A stretch of 64,000 nt of DNA from Oceanobacillus sojae (lineage in GTDB: Bacteria; Bacillota; Bacilli; Bacillales; Amphibacillaceae): positions 143,649 through 207,648 of the forward strand of contig NZ_LT727812.1 of assembly GCF_900162665.1 (NCBI RefSeq). The letters run 5' to 3'. Below the pieces are notes generated by a model. That model was not told the DNA's origin. It made no database searches and worked only from the letters and a program-made list of their open reading frames with translations. How positions within the stretch are numbered: the first letter of the stretch is position 1; every line of letters starts with the position of its first letter. Positions 36,165 through 44,378 of the stretch are shown here, piece after piece. The position numbers were made by a program, and so were the translations under genes.

Positions 36165-37445
36165 TTAAACCCAGCCTCTGAAACGGGAAGCTTCAGCCAT
36201 TTTCCGTACACCTATCATATAAGCTGCCAGCCGCATATCAATTTTTCTTGTTTTCGCCATATTGTATATACTATTGAATGACTTAATCATAATTTCATGT
36301 AATCTTTTGTCTATTTCTTCTTCTGTCCAATAGAAGCCCTGATTATTTTGTACCCATTCAAAGTAGGATACAGTTACTCCGCCGGCAGACGCCAGAACAT
36401 CAGGAACAATCAGGATATCTCGATCCGTCAGAATTTTTGTTGCTTCCATTGTTGTTGGACCGTTTGCTGCTTCTACAATAATAGAAGCCTTGATATTATG
36501 TGCATTATCTCTGGTAATTTGATTTTCAACTGCTGCCGGGACGATAATATCACAATCCAGCTCAAATAATTCTTTATTCGTAATTGTTTTATCAAAAAGC
36601 TTCGTAACAGTTCCGAAACTGTCACGGCGATCCAGCAGATAATCAATATCTAAACCGTTCGGGTCGTGCAATGCTCCATATGCATCAGAAATTGCGACAA
36701 CTTTCGCACCGGCATCATGAAGAAATTTAGAAAGGAAACTTCCGGCATTTCCAAACCCTTGAATAACAACACGGGCTCCCTTGATATCAATTCCTTTCTT
36801 TTTCGCTGCTTCATTTAAAGCAATCGTTACTCCTTTGGCTGTTGCAGATTCTCTGCCGTGAGAACCGCCAAGAACGATTGGCTTACCAGTTATGAAACCG
36901 GGGTTATTTAATTTATCAATTTTACTATACTCATCCATCATCCAAGCCATAATTTGCGAATTTGTAAATACGTCTGGAGCAGGAATATCTTTTGTTGGAC
37001 CAACAATCTGACTAACAGCCCGGACATATCCGCGGCTTAAAGCTTCCAACTCTCTAAAGGACATTTCTCTCGGATCACAGATGATTCCGCCTTTTGCTCC
37101 CCCATATGGTAAATCGACAATTCCAGCTTTTAAGCTCATCCAAATTGAAAGTGCTTTCACTTCGGTTTCGGTAACATCAGGGTGAAAACGGATCCCGCCT
37201 TTTGTTGGACCGACAGCGTCATTATGTTGTGACCTGTAACCTGTGAAGACTTTAACCTTTCCATCATCCATACGAACTGGAATACGAACAGTAAGCATAC
37301 GCAAAGGTTCTTTTAGTAAATCGAACACTTCCTCAGGGTAACCAAGTTTGCTTAATGCGGTTTCTACAATAGTCAACGTAGAATTTAACACATCAGTATT
37401 CTCTTGATTTTCTTTGGAAGTATCTCCTGCTTTATCGGCTACCAT
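36165..37445 (-). CDS. gudB: NAD-type glutamate dehydrogenase
   Basis: 426 residues. Substrate lysines in GPTKGGIRFHP near 79 and PYGGAKGGI near 115, NAD-binding GFGNAGSFLSKF near 222. Deaminates glutamate to 2-oxoglutarate. The stretch TETEVKALSIWMSLKAG has no short duplication of the kind that inactivates gudB in B. subtilis 168, so the enzyme should be active. The start has AGGGGG. Called gudB, not rocG, because it neighbours ypdA and mecB (ypbH) as in B. subtilis. Confidence 0.93.
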   Translation of the reverse strand: MVADKAGDTSKENQENTDVLNSTLTIVETALSKLGYPEEVFDLLKEPLRMLTVRIPVRMDDGKVKVFTGYRSQHNDAVGPTKGGIRFHPDVTETEVKALSIWMSLKAGIVDLPYGGAKGGIICDPREMSFRELEALSRGYVRAVSQIVGPTKDIPAPDVFTNSQIMAWMMDEYSKIDKLNNPGFITGKPIVLGGSHGRESATAKGVTIALNEAAKKKGIDIKGARVVIQGFGNAGSFLSKFLHDAGAKVVAISDAYGALHDPNGLDIDYLLDRRDSFGTVTKLFDKTITNKELFELDCDIIVPAAVENQITRDNAHNIKASIIVEAANGPTTMEATKILTDRDILIVPDVLASAGGVTVSYFEWVQNNQGFYWTEEEIDKRLHEIMIKSFNSIYNMAKTRKIDMRLAAYMIGVRKMAEASRFRGWV

Positions 37446-37463
37446 TAATATTTACCCCCTACT

Positions 37464-37472
37464 ATTATATCA
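37464..37472 (-). promoter_or_regulatory. Possible extended -10 promoter of gudB
   Basis: Minus strand TGATATAAT: perfect TATAAT with TG extension, TTGGAG 15 bases upstream. The leader would be only about 12 bases, just enough for the binding site, so this is tentative. Confidence 0.3.
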
Positions 37473-37770
37473 ATGTTTTACTCACTCCAAGTTTAGTATA
37501 CACTTTCATACGGATTATGCAATAAAAGAGATGAACGTCTTATTTATAAAAATTAAAGTGACAGAGTTATATATATTTACCCGGCATTCCCAATCTCTTT
37601 TATCTATATAAGTTGAATTTATATAGTTATAGCAGAGATTATGAATCATATATCATGGATTACTTCAAGCAGGAAAATCCGGATGTATCAAATAACTTAT
37701 ATCTTCCGTCTATTTTTTACCTGTGGCCTCATTTAGAGAGGGATAATCCCTCTCCAGATGAAGTTTCACT
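37473..37770. other. Gap between gudB and mecB
   Basis: About 300 bases without a gene. It holds a short hairpin GAGAGGGA/TCCCTCTC at 37736-37754, 17 bases past the mecB stop, without a T-tract; it may help end mecB transcripts. Confidence 0.4.
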
Positions 37771-38358
37771 TTATGAAGCAAAATAATGATTTATTTTAGA
37801 TATGGCATCTTTTTCAAAAATTACTTTTCCATATTCTTTTATCCGGTGGGATGTTAAAATACTCGGATGAGCAAATTCAGACATGAGACCAATAATATTC
37901 TCCTTATGACTGACTGTTTGCACATAAGGATCTAACAGCATAAAATAACGATTTTCCATAAAATAAACGTTGGATTCCCTGATATTCATATTCGTTAAAT
38001 ATCCTGCCACGGAAATGACATCTTCAAAATCATCAAAAGAGAAAATCAGCTCTTTGCTTTCGTCAAGAGTCACCTTCATCTCGATGTATTCGTCGTCTAA
38101 CTCTATATCAACATCATCATATTGATGTGTAACAAAAATATGCATGCCCTGGGCTTGCATAAGATGTACCTGTACAAGTAACATTCCTTCAAATTCCATT
38201 CCAAGCTCGCTGCTTGCTTCATACATCATGTCACTGAACAGAGTACGAACATTAGATGCATCATGCCATAAGTCCTCCCGGGTAAACCCTCTTTCTATAA
38301 GATCATCGAACGTAAGAAAAATTTTAAACTGATCTGTTGAAATTCGTTCGATTCGCAT
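37771..38358 (-). CDS. mecB: MecA-family adaptor protein MecB (YpbH)
   Basis: 195 residues, starting MRIERISTDQFKIFLTFDDL as in MecA/YpbH proteins, with a substrate-binding N-terminal part, an acidic linker (DDVDIELDDEYIEM) and a C-terminal ClpC-binding domain (FSFDDFEDVISVAGYL). MecA family members bring proteins to ClpCP. Assigned to the YpbH branch because it lies by gudB and ypbD, as ypbH does in B. subtilis. Confidence 0.88.
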   Translation of the reverse strand: MRIERISTDQFKIFLTFDDLIERGFTREDLWHDASNVRTLFSDMMYEASSELGMEFEGMLLVQVHLMQAQGMHIFVTHQYDDVDIELDDEYIEMKVTLDESKELIFSFDDFEDVISVAGYLTNMNIRESNVYFMENRYFMLLDPYVQTVSHKENIIGLMSEFAHPSILTSHRIKEYGKVIFEKDAISKINHYFAS

Positions 38359-38537
38359 ACTGCATCCCCCTTTTTACTCTTAACTTCGTAACAAGTATTT
38401 ATATTACTATATGCACCATTTTCAAATGATGAACATAACCTGCTTGTATCGTTTTAAAAATGGGTATTTAAATGAAGCATAGAATTCAATTATAACATTT
38501 TATGTGTTCGTTTAATTATATTATGCTTGCTTCAAGA

Positions 38538-38813
38538 TCAAATAAACCAGACAATTATTCCTGCAAGAGCCAGAAGTAATACAACAATAAAAATGAAACG
38601 TAATAAGGAAAGATTGACTTTGAAACGTACTTTACTGCTGTCTTTATGTACCTCATTTCTTGGTGGTAGATTTAATATATCTATTTCAACAGATGTCTGC
38701 TCCTTTTGTTCATTCTGATTCTGAACAGCTTCCTCTGTTTCTGTTTTATTTTCTGTTACATCCTGAATAGCCTGTCTTAACGCTTCTGCTTGATCATTTT
38801 GCTTGGAGCTCAA
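38538..38813 (-). CDS. Short YpbE-like single-helix protein without a LysM domain
   Basis: 91 residues from a TTG start (AAATGAGG about 8 bases upstream); GTG and ATG codons 6-9 bases further up sit too close to that site. A charged, Gln/Glu-rich N-terminal part, the segment VEIDILNLPPRNEVH, then one C-terminal membrane helix (about 68-91) with nothing after it. Position after ypbD and the LPPR-EVH phrase recall the N-terminal part of YpbE, which goes on to an external LysM domain; that domain is absent. Could be an independent tail-anchored protein. Confidence 0.5.
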   Translation of the reverse strand: MSSKQNDQAEALRQAIQDVTENKTETEEAVQNQNEQKEQTSVEIDILNLPPRNEVHKDSSKVRFKVNLSLLRFIFIVVLLLALAGIIVWFI

Positions 38814-38823
38814 TGCCATCACC

Positions 38824-39390
38824 TCATTTCTTTAACCGTATAACTAACCCAAGTAGAAAGTCAATAAAAAAATGCATGACAATGGGAATAATTAAATTAG
38901 CTGTATATTCATAAATCCAGCCGATATAAAAACTGAGAACCAGTGCTGCCAAAAATAGGACAGGCTTCTTTAAATATCTTATATGGGCCAATGCAAAAAG
39001 AATACTTGCAAATAAGTATCCAAAAGTGGTTTGAATCGCCCCTCTAAATAAAAACTCTTCACAAATTGCTACTGTCAGCGTAAATACAAATATAAAACTG
39101 ATCGGCTGATTTTGAAATATAAGCTCATTTATTCCGCCATCATCCAAGTATTTTTTTGGTGTTACAAACATTAAAGCAATTTCAATGGAAACGATGATAA
39201 CAGCAGATAAAAATCCGAAGAAAAAGATTTCTTTCAAATTCCATTTAAAAAGATTCAGCCAGTCAAAAAACGAATCAAACAGAAAAAAACTGACTATCAT
39301 TGCTAACAGAAAAAATATGCCTTGAGAAAAAAATAACTGAATTCGCAGTTCTTTTTTTGACATTTGTTTTATCAGATCATACTGTTTCAT
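38824..39390 (-). CDS. ypbD: CPBP family membrane protease-like protein YpbD
   Basis: 188 residues, about six membrane helices. The CPBP/Abi motif EEFLFRG (Glu111, Glu112, Arg116), followed by FALAHIRY (His near 139) and HFFIDFLLG near 174, indicates an intramembrane glutamic-type protease or related prenyl-processing fold. The start is one base after the recS stop. Substrate unknown. Confidence 0.88.
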   Translation of the reverse strand: MKQYDLIKQMSKKELRIQLFFSQGIFFLLAMIVSFFLFDSFFDWLNLFKWNLKEIFFFGFLSAVIIVSIEIALMFVTPKKYLDDGGINELIFQNQPISFIFVFTLTVAICEEFLFRGAIQTTFGYLFASILFALAHIRYLKKPVLFLAALVLSFYIGWIYEYTANLIIPIVMHFFIDFLLGLVIRLKK

Positions 39391-39391
39391 C

Positions 39392-40930
39392 TTATGCCTC
39401 TTCCATATTCAGAGTCTTTTGAAGCTTTATGCGCCAGTTCAAAGGAGAAGAAGCTTCCGGCATTTTAAAAAGTGGTTCAGGTACCCATTTATTCCAGTCA
39501 AAACCGCAGTTGCTGCAGCATTGCTCCGTCGGCTCCCCAAATTCATCCTGAAAAGGCTGATAAAGTGTTTGCCGCAAACACTTTCCCGTCTGAACCCACC
39601 GATATAATTCATTTAATTTATCATTCTTATATAACTGCCGTTCTTCCAAGTATTGAACGATACCCTCTCTAACATATTTCCATTTCTTTTCATCAATAAA
39701 CCATTCACTATCCCTGATAAGTCCATATTTTTGCAGTTGTCTCTGGATAAATCGAGCTGCGCCTTCATTAATGTCGAGCAGTATATGCAGTTGTTCAGGA
39801 GACGGCAAATCAACTTGAGTACTTTGGCAGGTCAAAATTGTTGCGATAAGCTGATCAATAACCTCGATTGACGGCAGTTCATTTTTAACCATATTTGCCG
39901 ATAAACGAAAATCTCCTTTATGATAGAGAATTACGCCGACACTTGATTCTCCATCTCTTCCAGCTCTGCCTACCTCCTGAATATATGATTCAATCTGGAG
40001 CGGAAGATGATAATGAATCACTAATCGGATATCTGGCTTATTAATTCCCATGCCAAAGGCGCTTGTACAGCAAATAATATCAATTTGGTTATTCATAAAC
40101 TGCTGCTGAATTCGTAAGCGTTCAGATGCTTCCATTCCGCCATGATAGTAGGCAACATTTCGTTTTGGAAGTTTGGCGGATAGTGACAGAGCTGTTTCTT
40201 CTGCAGTTTGTCTGCTAGTAAAATAAATTAATGCAGGAACAAAATAAGACTTTGTCAGTTCTGCAATGCGCTCTAATTTTTCTTGATCATTGTCCACTTC
40301 TTTCACACAAAAAGCAATATTGTTCCGATCCATTGGATAAATATGCCGTTTCATGGCCGGCTTGTTCAAGCTTTGGATAATATCTGCCTGCACATCTGGT
40401 GTTGCTGTAGCGCTCAGTGCCAATACCGGAGGGTGATTTAATGCCTCTATCACTTCATGCAGGCGCTGATAATCTGGGCGAAACTCATGTCCCCACTGCG
40501 ATATACAATGTGCTTCATCAACTACAAAAAGTTTAACCGGCAGCTGCTTTAAATAATTTTGATGCTTTCTTTTTTGAAGCCACTCCGGGGAAACATAAAT
40601 AAGCCGGTATGAATCTAAATTATTTAAAACTCTCTGCTGTTCTATAAAAGGCAAAAAACTGTTTAAAGCAATCACGTCTTTAAAGCCAGCTGCCTTTAGC
40701 TCCTTTACTTGATCGATCATTAAAGAGATTAACGGAGATACAACAATGGTTACGCCATCTACCAGCTTTGCAGGAAGTTGATAGCAGATGGATTTACCTG
40801 ATCCTGTCGGCAATACGCCAAGGACATCCTTCCCATGCAATACATCCGAAATGATTTCCTTTTGTCCCTGACGAAAGGAATCATAATTAAAATGACGATA
40901 CAATGCTTCTTCTAAATGTATTATTCTCAC
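39392..40930 (-). CDS. recS: RecQ-family ATP-dependent DNA helicase (RecS type)
   Basis: 512 residues: Walker A PTGSGKS at 41-47, DEAH box VVDEAHCISQWG near 135, helicase C domain with QEVGRAGRDGE near 315, and a C-terminal zinc-binding part with Cys pairs (GKCLRQ, CCSNCG). No HRDC domain, as in the shorter B. subtilis RecS. Unwinds 3'-tailed DNA in repair. The GTG start abuts AGAGG with almost no spacing, so the exact start is less sure. Three bases after ypbB. Confidence 0.92.
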   Translation of the reverse strand: MRIIHLEEALYRHFNYDSFRQGQKEIISDVLHGKDVLGVLPTGSGKSICYQLPAKLVDGVTIVVSPLISLMIDQVKELKAAGFKDVIALNSFLPFIEQQRVLNNLDSYRLIYVSPEWLQKRKHQNYLKQLPVKLFVVDEAHCISQWGHEFRPDYQRLHEVIEALNHPPVLALSATATPDVQADIIQSLNKPAMKRHIYPMDRNNIAFCVKEVDNDQEKLERIAELTKSYFVPALIYFTSRQTAEETALSLSAKLPKRNVAYYHGGMEASERLRIQQQFMNNQIDIICCTSAFGMGINKPDIRLVIHYHLPLQIESYIQEVGRAGRDGESSVGVILYHKGDFRLSANMVKNELPSIEVIDQLIATILTCQSTQVDLPSPEQLHILLDINEGAARFIQRQLQKYGLIRDSEWFIDEKKWKYVREGIVQYLEERQLYKNDKLNELYRWVQTGKCLRQTLYQPFQDEFGEPTEQCCSNCGFDWNKWVPEPLFKMPEASSPLNWRIKLQKTLNMEEA

Positions 40931-40933
40931 CCT

Positions 40934-41971
40934 CTACTTATTGTATAAGACCAATGCTAAACGAATTTGAAAATAACTGATATCCGGATTTACATTATTT
41001 TTAATTTCTTTTAAACGGTAGGTCTGCTTTGAATGAACGACTTCTTTAATTTCCTCATAAATTGCAGAATCCAAGTAATCAAAAAAAGGAAACTCCGCCT
41101 CATGCATGGCAATCTCCACCAAGTGATCCTGTATCGTATTTGCTTTTAACCGGCGGATTTGCATAATCTCTTTAAAAGAATGCTTCTTTTGAAGTAAACG
41201 GAGAGTAAGCTGGGCTGTCTGACTTAAGGGTGTGTCAGAAATAGCTAAGTTTTTTGTAAAGAGCCTGAGCATTGGATAATCATTATCATACTCCTGCACC
41301 CGTAACAGCCGGTAAAACCCTTTTTGAAGAATTAAAAAACAATCTGGAATGGAAAGCTGATAATCCTGCGAAAGCTGCTGTAAACTGCTGCCATAGGAAT
41401 AGTAGCTGGTTATGCGGTCAACAAACATCGATGCCTCAAGGTCTGACAGCCCGGATAAAGCTTTTTCTAATTCTTTATACAGTTGGTGTAATACCTCTTT
41501 TGAACGTTGTTTATATTGCTTATAAAAGCCTTTAACAAATTGCTCGACTTCATAGTTATCTGAAATGGGAATAAAAAGATATTGCTTTTTAGAAGTGTTG
41601 GTAATGGTTTGAATAAAGAGCAGTAATCGCTGCTTAAACGTCTCCATTACATTTGCATATTTTGCCCCGGCAAATCCATCAAGATTTGTTTTACATGATG
41701 CAAGCCAGGACCTTCCTTTTTTTGTGATTTGCAGTTTTTTCTCATTATCTTCCCTCAAATAATCAAGTTCTATTAACTGATTAAGCTGTATCCTGTAATC
41801 GTCTTTAGCCAAGCCCGGATAGATGCCATAGTAATCAGCGATATGATAGAACCTGGCATCCTGTATAGTTTGGATAGCTTTTTTCCCGATTAAAAGATTA
41901 TACACACTGGAAGATGTACGTTCTTGATTTATTTTTTGAAAACAATCCACAAGGATTCCTTGAAAAAGCAT
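40934..41971 (-). CDS. ypbB: Helix-turn-helix protein YpbB
   Basis: 345 residues, soluble and helical. The C-terminal part (LRLLQKKHSFKEIMQIRRLKAN, quoted in part as HSFKEIMQIRRLKANTI) is the helicase-associated HTH domain often paired with RecQ-like helicases. ATG at 41971 lies after GGTGGTG. Cotranscribed with recS three bases downstream, so a joint role in DNA processing is likely (inference). Confidence 0.87.
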   Translation of the reverse strand: MLFQGILVDCFQKINQERTSSSVYNLLIGKKAIQTIQDARFYHIADYYGIYPGLAKDDYRIQLNQLIELDYLREDNEKKLQITKKGRSWLASCKTNLDGFAGAKYANVMETFKQRLLLFIQTITNTSKKQYLFIPISDNYEVEQFVKGFYKQYKQRSKEVLHQLYKELEKALSGLSDLEASMFVDRITSYYSYGSSLQQLSQDYQLSIPDCFLILQKGFYRLLRVQEYDNDYPMLRLFTKNLAISDTPLSQTAQLTLRLLQKKHSFKEIMQIRRLKANTIQDHLVEIAMHEAEFPFFDYLDSAIYEEIKEVVHSKQTYRLKEIKNNVNPDISYFQIRLALVLYNK

Positions 41972-42016
41972 CCTGACACCACCATCCATACTGAAAACTT
42001 ACACTAAAACCCAGGC

Positions 42017-42751
42017 TTATTGACCAGTCTCTTTCATCCAGTTTATTAATAAATCCTCTTGATATAAATCACCTGGATAATCTATTTTCTCTAATTTTTC
42101 ATTTTCGTATAAATATTGTAATAGTTCATTCATTGCTCCCATGTATTCCTGATATAAGAACTCGTAGCTGATTGTTTCCTTAGGCATTATATTATCTGCA
42201 CAAACCCGGGGATCTGTATAATTCACGTATGTTCTGCACGGCAACGGACGAAACTCATATATAATGCAGGCATTTGTTTCCAGATTTAAAAATGGACATG
42301 GGAGATTTTCTTTTTTGTACTTATATTTTGCATCCGGATCAGAAATCATGTCGATAGCACTTAACCGATTGATCTTTTCTCCAAAAGTTTGATAATATTG
42401 GTCCAGATGTTTTTTCATAAAATGCTTTTTATCGTCAGGCATTTTGTGAATTGCATTTTTGATTAGCCTTGCTTCCATTTTATTTATTACAATTGGAAAA
42501 TAACAACAAAAAGCGCAGCCCATCTGACACGTCGGCATAAGATCAGCCGCAGACTCCATACCACTGATTTCTTCACTCACTACCTGCAACAACTGAACAA
42601 ATGCCTTAGCAATTTTATCGTCAGCTGATATTTCTTCATTATCTAACATACAATCAACTATTTTATCAAAACGTTCTTGCTTCATTTGATATTTTGTATT
42701 AATTTCCTCACATTTCACCAGAATTTCATCGTAGGTTAAAAACTTAGACAT
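42017..42751 (-). CDS. YkgJ-family cysteine cluster protein
   Basis: 244 residues. Cysteines at 75, 79, 82 and 83 (CQMGCAFCC) and a later pair (CPFL, CIIYEFRPLPCRTY) form the metal-binding pattern of the YkgJ/UPF0153 family, believed to hold zinc or an iron-sulfur cluster. ATG at 42751 follows TAGGAG; a longer frame lacks a site. Role unknown. Lies after a repeat element, so probably has its own promoter. Confidence 0.85.
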   Translation of the reverse strand: MSKFLTYDEILVKCEEINTKYQMKQERFDKIVDCMLDNEEISADDKIAKAFVQLLQVVSEEISGMESAADLMPTCQMGCAFCCYFPIVINKMEARLIKNAIHKMPDDKKHFMKKHLDQYYQTFGEKINRLSAIDMISDPDAKYKYKKENLPCPFLNLETNACIIYEFRPLPCRTYVNYTDPRVCADNIMPKETISYEFLYQEYMGAMNELLQYLYENEKLEKIDYPGDLYQEDLLINWMKETGQ

Positions 42752-42857
42752 TGGCCGGACTCCTATTTTATACATGATAAAAAGTCTATCATGCAGTAAT
42801 GATTCAATTATTAATATAGAAAAGTATATCACGAATGATTATATGTTTATATATTTT

Positions 42858-43074
42858 ACTCAACTTTCGCACCTGAGAATAAGTATCTATACCTTACTAT
42901 TCCAAATCCCGATTGCATGTTGTTAAATCATCCATCTATTGAAATGAAAATTGTGTATAGCTCCGCTCCGACCAACCACTCCGCTTTCCGACGCAGCGGT
43001 GGCCTTACATGACACCTTCTTTCCAGCTAGAGTTTATGCTTTGTCAAGGGATAGATGGAAAACTTCTTGGCAAA
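42858..43074. repeat. Chimeric palindromic repeat, copy C
   Basis: Left half (42858 to about 42992) is the right arm of a type 2 element in inverse orientation, from the shared end ACTCAACTTTCGCACC through GCTCCGACCAACCACTCCGC. Right half (about 42993-43055) is the right arm of a type 1 element, GCAGCGGTGGCCTTACA to TGCTTTGTCAAG. The central hairpin is missing. A further CTTCTTGGCAAAAG at about 43063-43076 matches the inner hairpin of copy D. No gene. Confidence 0.8.
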
Positions 43075-43111
43075 AGACACAGGCAGATAAAATAATTCCT
43101 CAATATACGTA

Positions 43112-43151
43112 ACAAAAGAGAAAGCCGCTAATGAGCAGCTTTCTCTTTTGT
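43112..43151 (-). terminator. Terminator of the DUF4430/ECF transcript
   Basis: 14-bp perfect stem ACAAAAGAGAAAGC and complement with a 12-nt loop, 9 bases after the ECF gene stop; minus-strand tail TTTTGTTACG. Confidence 0.85.
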
Positions 43152-43160
43152 AATAAATAG

Positions 43161-43670
43161 TTAAGGTTTTATTTGAAATCTATTTTTCGAATATCTTTGA
43201 AACAAAACATGAAGCAATGGATACAATAGAATAGTAAACAAGGCATTTCCAACAGCATGCGCTGTATCAAAAGGGAGCCCGGCTAAATAATATGGCCAGA
43301 AGTGTCCTGTAACCTGAGATGTCGTTAAAGAAATAATAAAACCGTAAAAATAACCGCTGAAGACCGAAAAAAAGATTATAAAAAGTAAAGGAACCTTTTT
43401 CCAAGTAATGCCTATAATTCCTGCGATTAAACCGATTAAACACCATGAGATAATTTGCCAGACTGTCCAAATTCCCATACCGAGAAGCATGTTCGAGAGA
43501 AATACCACTAATACACTTAAAATCACAGATGATACTGGACCAAGAAAAATTCCTGTTAAAATAATAACTGCTGTAATAGGCTGTACATTAGGAAAAAACT
43601 GAAATGCATATCTGCCTACTACAGCCAGTGCTGCCAGCAGTGCAAGTAATGTCAACTTGTATGTATTCAT
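43161..43670 (-). CDS. ECF transporter S component
   Basis: 169 residues with five or six membrane helices and the short conserved opening NTYKLTLLALLAALAVVGR with the small-residue pattern by which S components contact the T subunit. No A or T component genes are nearby, so it probably uses the shared ECF module encoded elsewhere. The substrate cannot be read from the sequence; pairing with a DUF4430 lipoprotein suggests a vitamin, with cobalamin as one possibility. Starts two bases after the lipoprotein gene. Confidence 0.8.
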   Translation of the reverse strand: MNTYKLTLLALLAALAVVGRYAFQFFPNVQPITAVIILTGIFLGPVSSVILSVLVVFLSNMLLGMGIWTVWQIISWCLIGLIAGIIGITWKKVPLLFIIFFSVFSGYFYGFIISLTTSQVTGHFWPYYLAGLPFDTAHAVGNALFTILLYPLLHVLFQRYSKNRFQIKP

Positions 43671-43672
43671 TT

Positions 43673-44104
43673 TTACTCTATGGACTGCAGATCAAATGTG
43701 ATTTCTTCGCCGCCATTCAGCTCATATTCTCCTGCTCCAACCGGTGAAGGCTCTCCGTCTACATAATACATCCAGTACTTTCCTTCGTCTTCATCATCTG
43801 ATACACGTTCAATGGAAGTGATAAATCCGTTATCTTCTTCTACATAGAAAGCATCCTCTAGTACATTTAAAAGGATATCTCCCTCTTCTACTTGAACAAC
43901 TTCTTCTGATACATACTGATTTCCGTCATCAATCGTTATCGTTATTCGTACCTCGTCTTCGGCCAGCTTCTGCTCTTCCCCGCTTGAATCATTGGTACTG
44001 ACCGAAGTATTAGAGTTTTCATTTTCTTCCCCGCTATTACCGCATGCTGCAAGCAGAACGAAGGATAATAACATAATACCTAAAAACTTCAACCACCTGT
44101 TCAT
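43673..44104 (-). CDS. DUF4430 lipoprotein
   Basis: 143 residues: lipoprotein signal with lipobox LLAAC (Cys21), an acidic Ser/Asn-rich linker and a DUF4430 domain from about 52, with ILLNVLEDAFYVEEDNGFI and YWMYYVDGEPSPVGAGEYEL (described in parts). DUF4430 is related to the transcobalamin C-terminal fold, so a surface ligand-binding role for the ECF transporter next door is plausible. Preceded by a structured leader with a terminator-like hairpin. Confidence 0.85.
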   Translation of the reverse strand: MNRWLKFLGIMLLSFVLLAACGNSGEENENSNTSVSTNDSSGEEQKLAEDEVRITITIDDGNQYVSEEVVQVEEGDILLNVLEDAFYVEEDNGFITSIERVSDDEDEGKYWMYYVDGEPSPVGAGEYELNGGEEITFDLQSIE

Positions 44105-44144
44105 CTTCCTGTCCCCTTTCGTTATCCATTCTAAATATATCCAT

Positions 44145-44171
44145 AAAGAAAGCCTGTTTAGTTAACAGGCT
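44145..44171 (-). terminator. Terminator-like hairpin in the leader of the DUF4430 gene
   Basis: Perfect 8-bp stem AGCCTGTT/AACAGGCT (44151-44158 with 44164-44171) with a 5-nt loop and TTTCTTT on the minus strand, about 40 bases before the start codon. Being inside the leader, it would act as an attenuator. Confidence 0.6.
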
Positions 44172-44220
44172 GAAGATGGAGCAATATATCCTTACTCTTT
44201 TCAATCCAGCTGCTTTGGCG

Positions 44221-44336
44221 TTGGGGAAAGAGAGATACTGCTTTTACCAAGTTCTATTTACACAACTAACCTGATGTGTGTAAATAAAGCTGTGAATACA
44301 GTTACAGCTTTCACTGATTACCCTCTCATTCCCCAA
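44221..44336 (-). promoter_or_regulatory. Structured 5' leader, candidate riboswitch-like element
   Basis: A long closing stem of 14 pairs with one mismatch joins 44323-44336 with 44221-44234 (TTGGGGAA pairs with TTCCCCAA, then GAGAG with CTCTC). Inside are two perfect 8-bp hairpins: 44286-44293 with 44304-44311, and 44257-44264 with 44277-44284. The loop of the second has TTAGTT on the minus strand, complementary to AACTAA at the terminator loop. A TGC-TAAGAT extended -10 lies just upstream. It does not fit the cobalamin, TPP, FMN or THF consensus as I remember them. Confidence 0.5.
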
Positions 44337-44378
44337 TTACTATTTCGTATATACCGCTATCTTAGCATATCTCTATTT

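Noticed and set aside
44268..44275. AACCTGAT on the plus strand, resembling a TPP riboswitch phrase
   Set aside because: The strand is wrong for the downstream genes and the other conserved TPP parts (CTGAGA and the matching helix) are missing.
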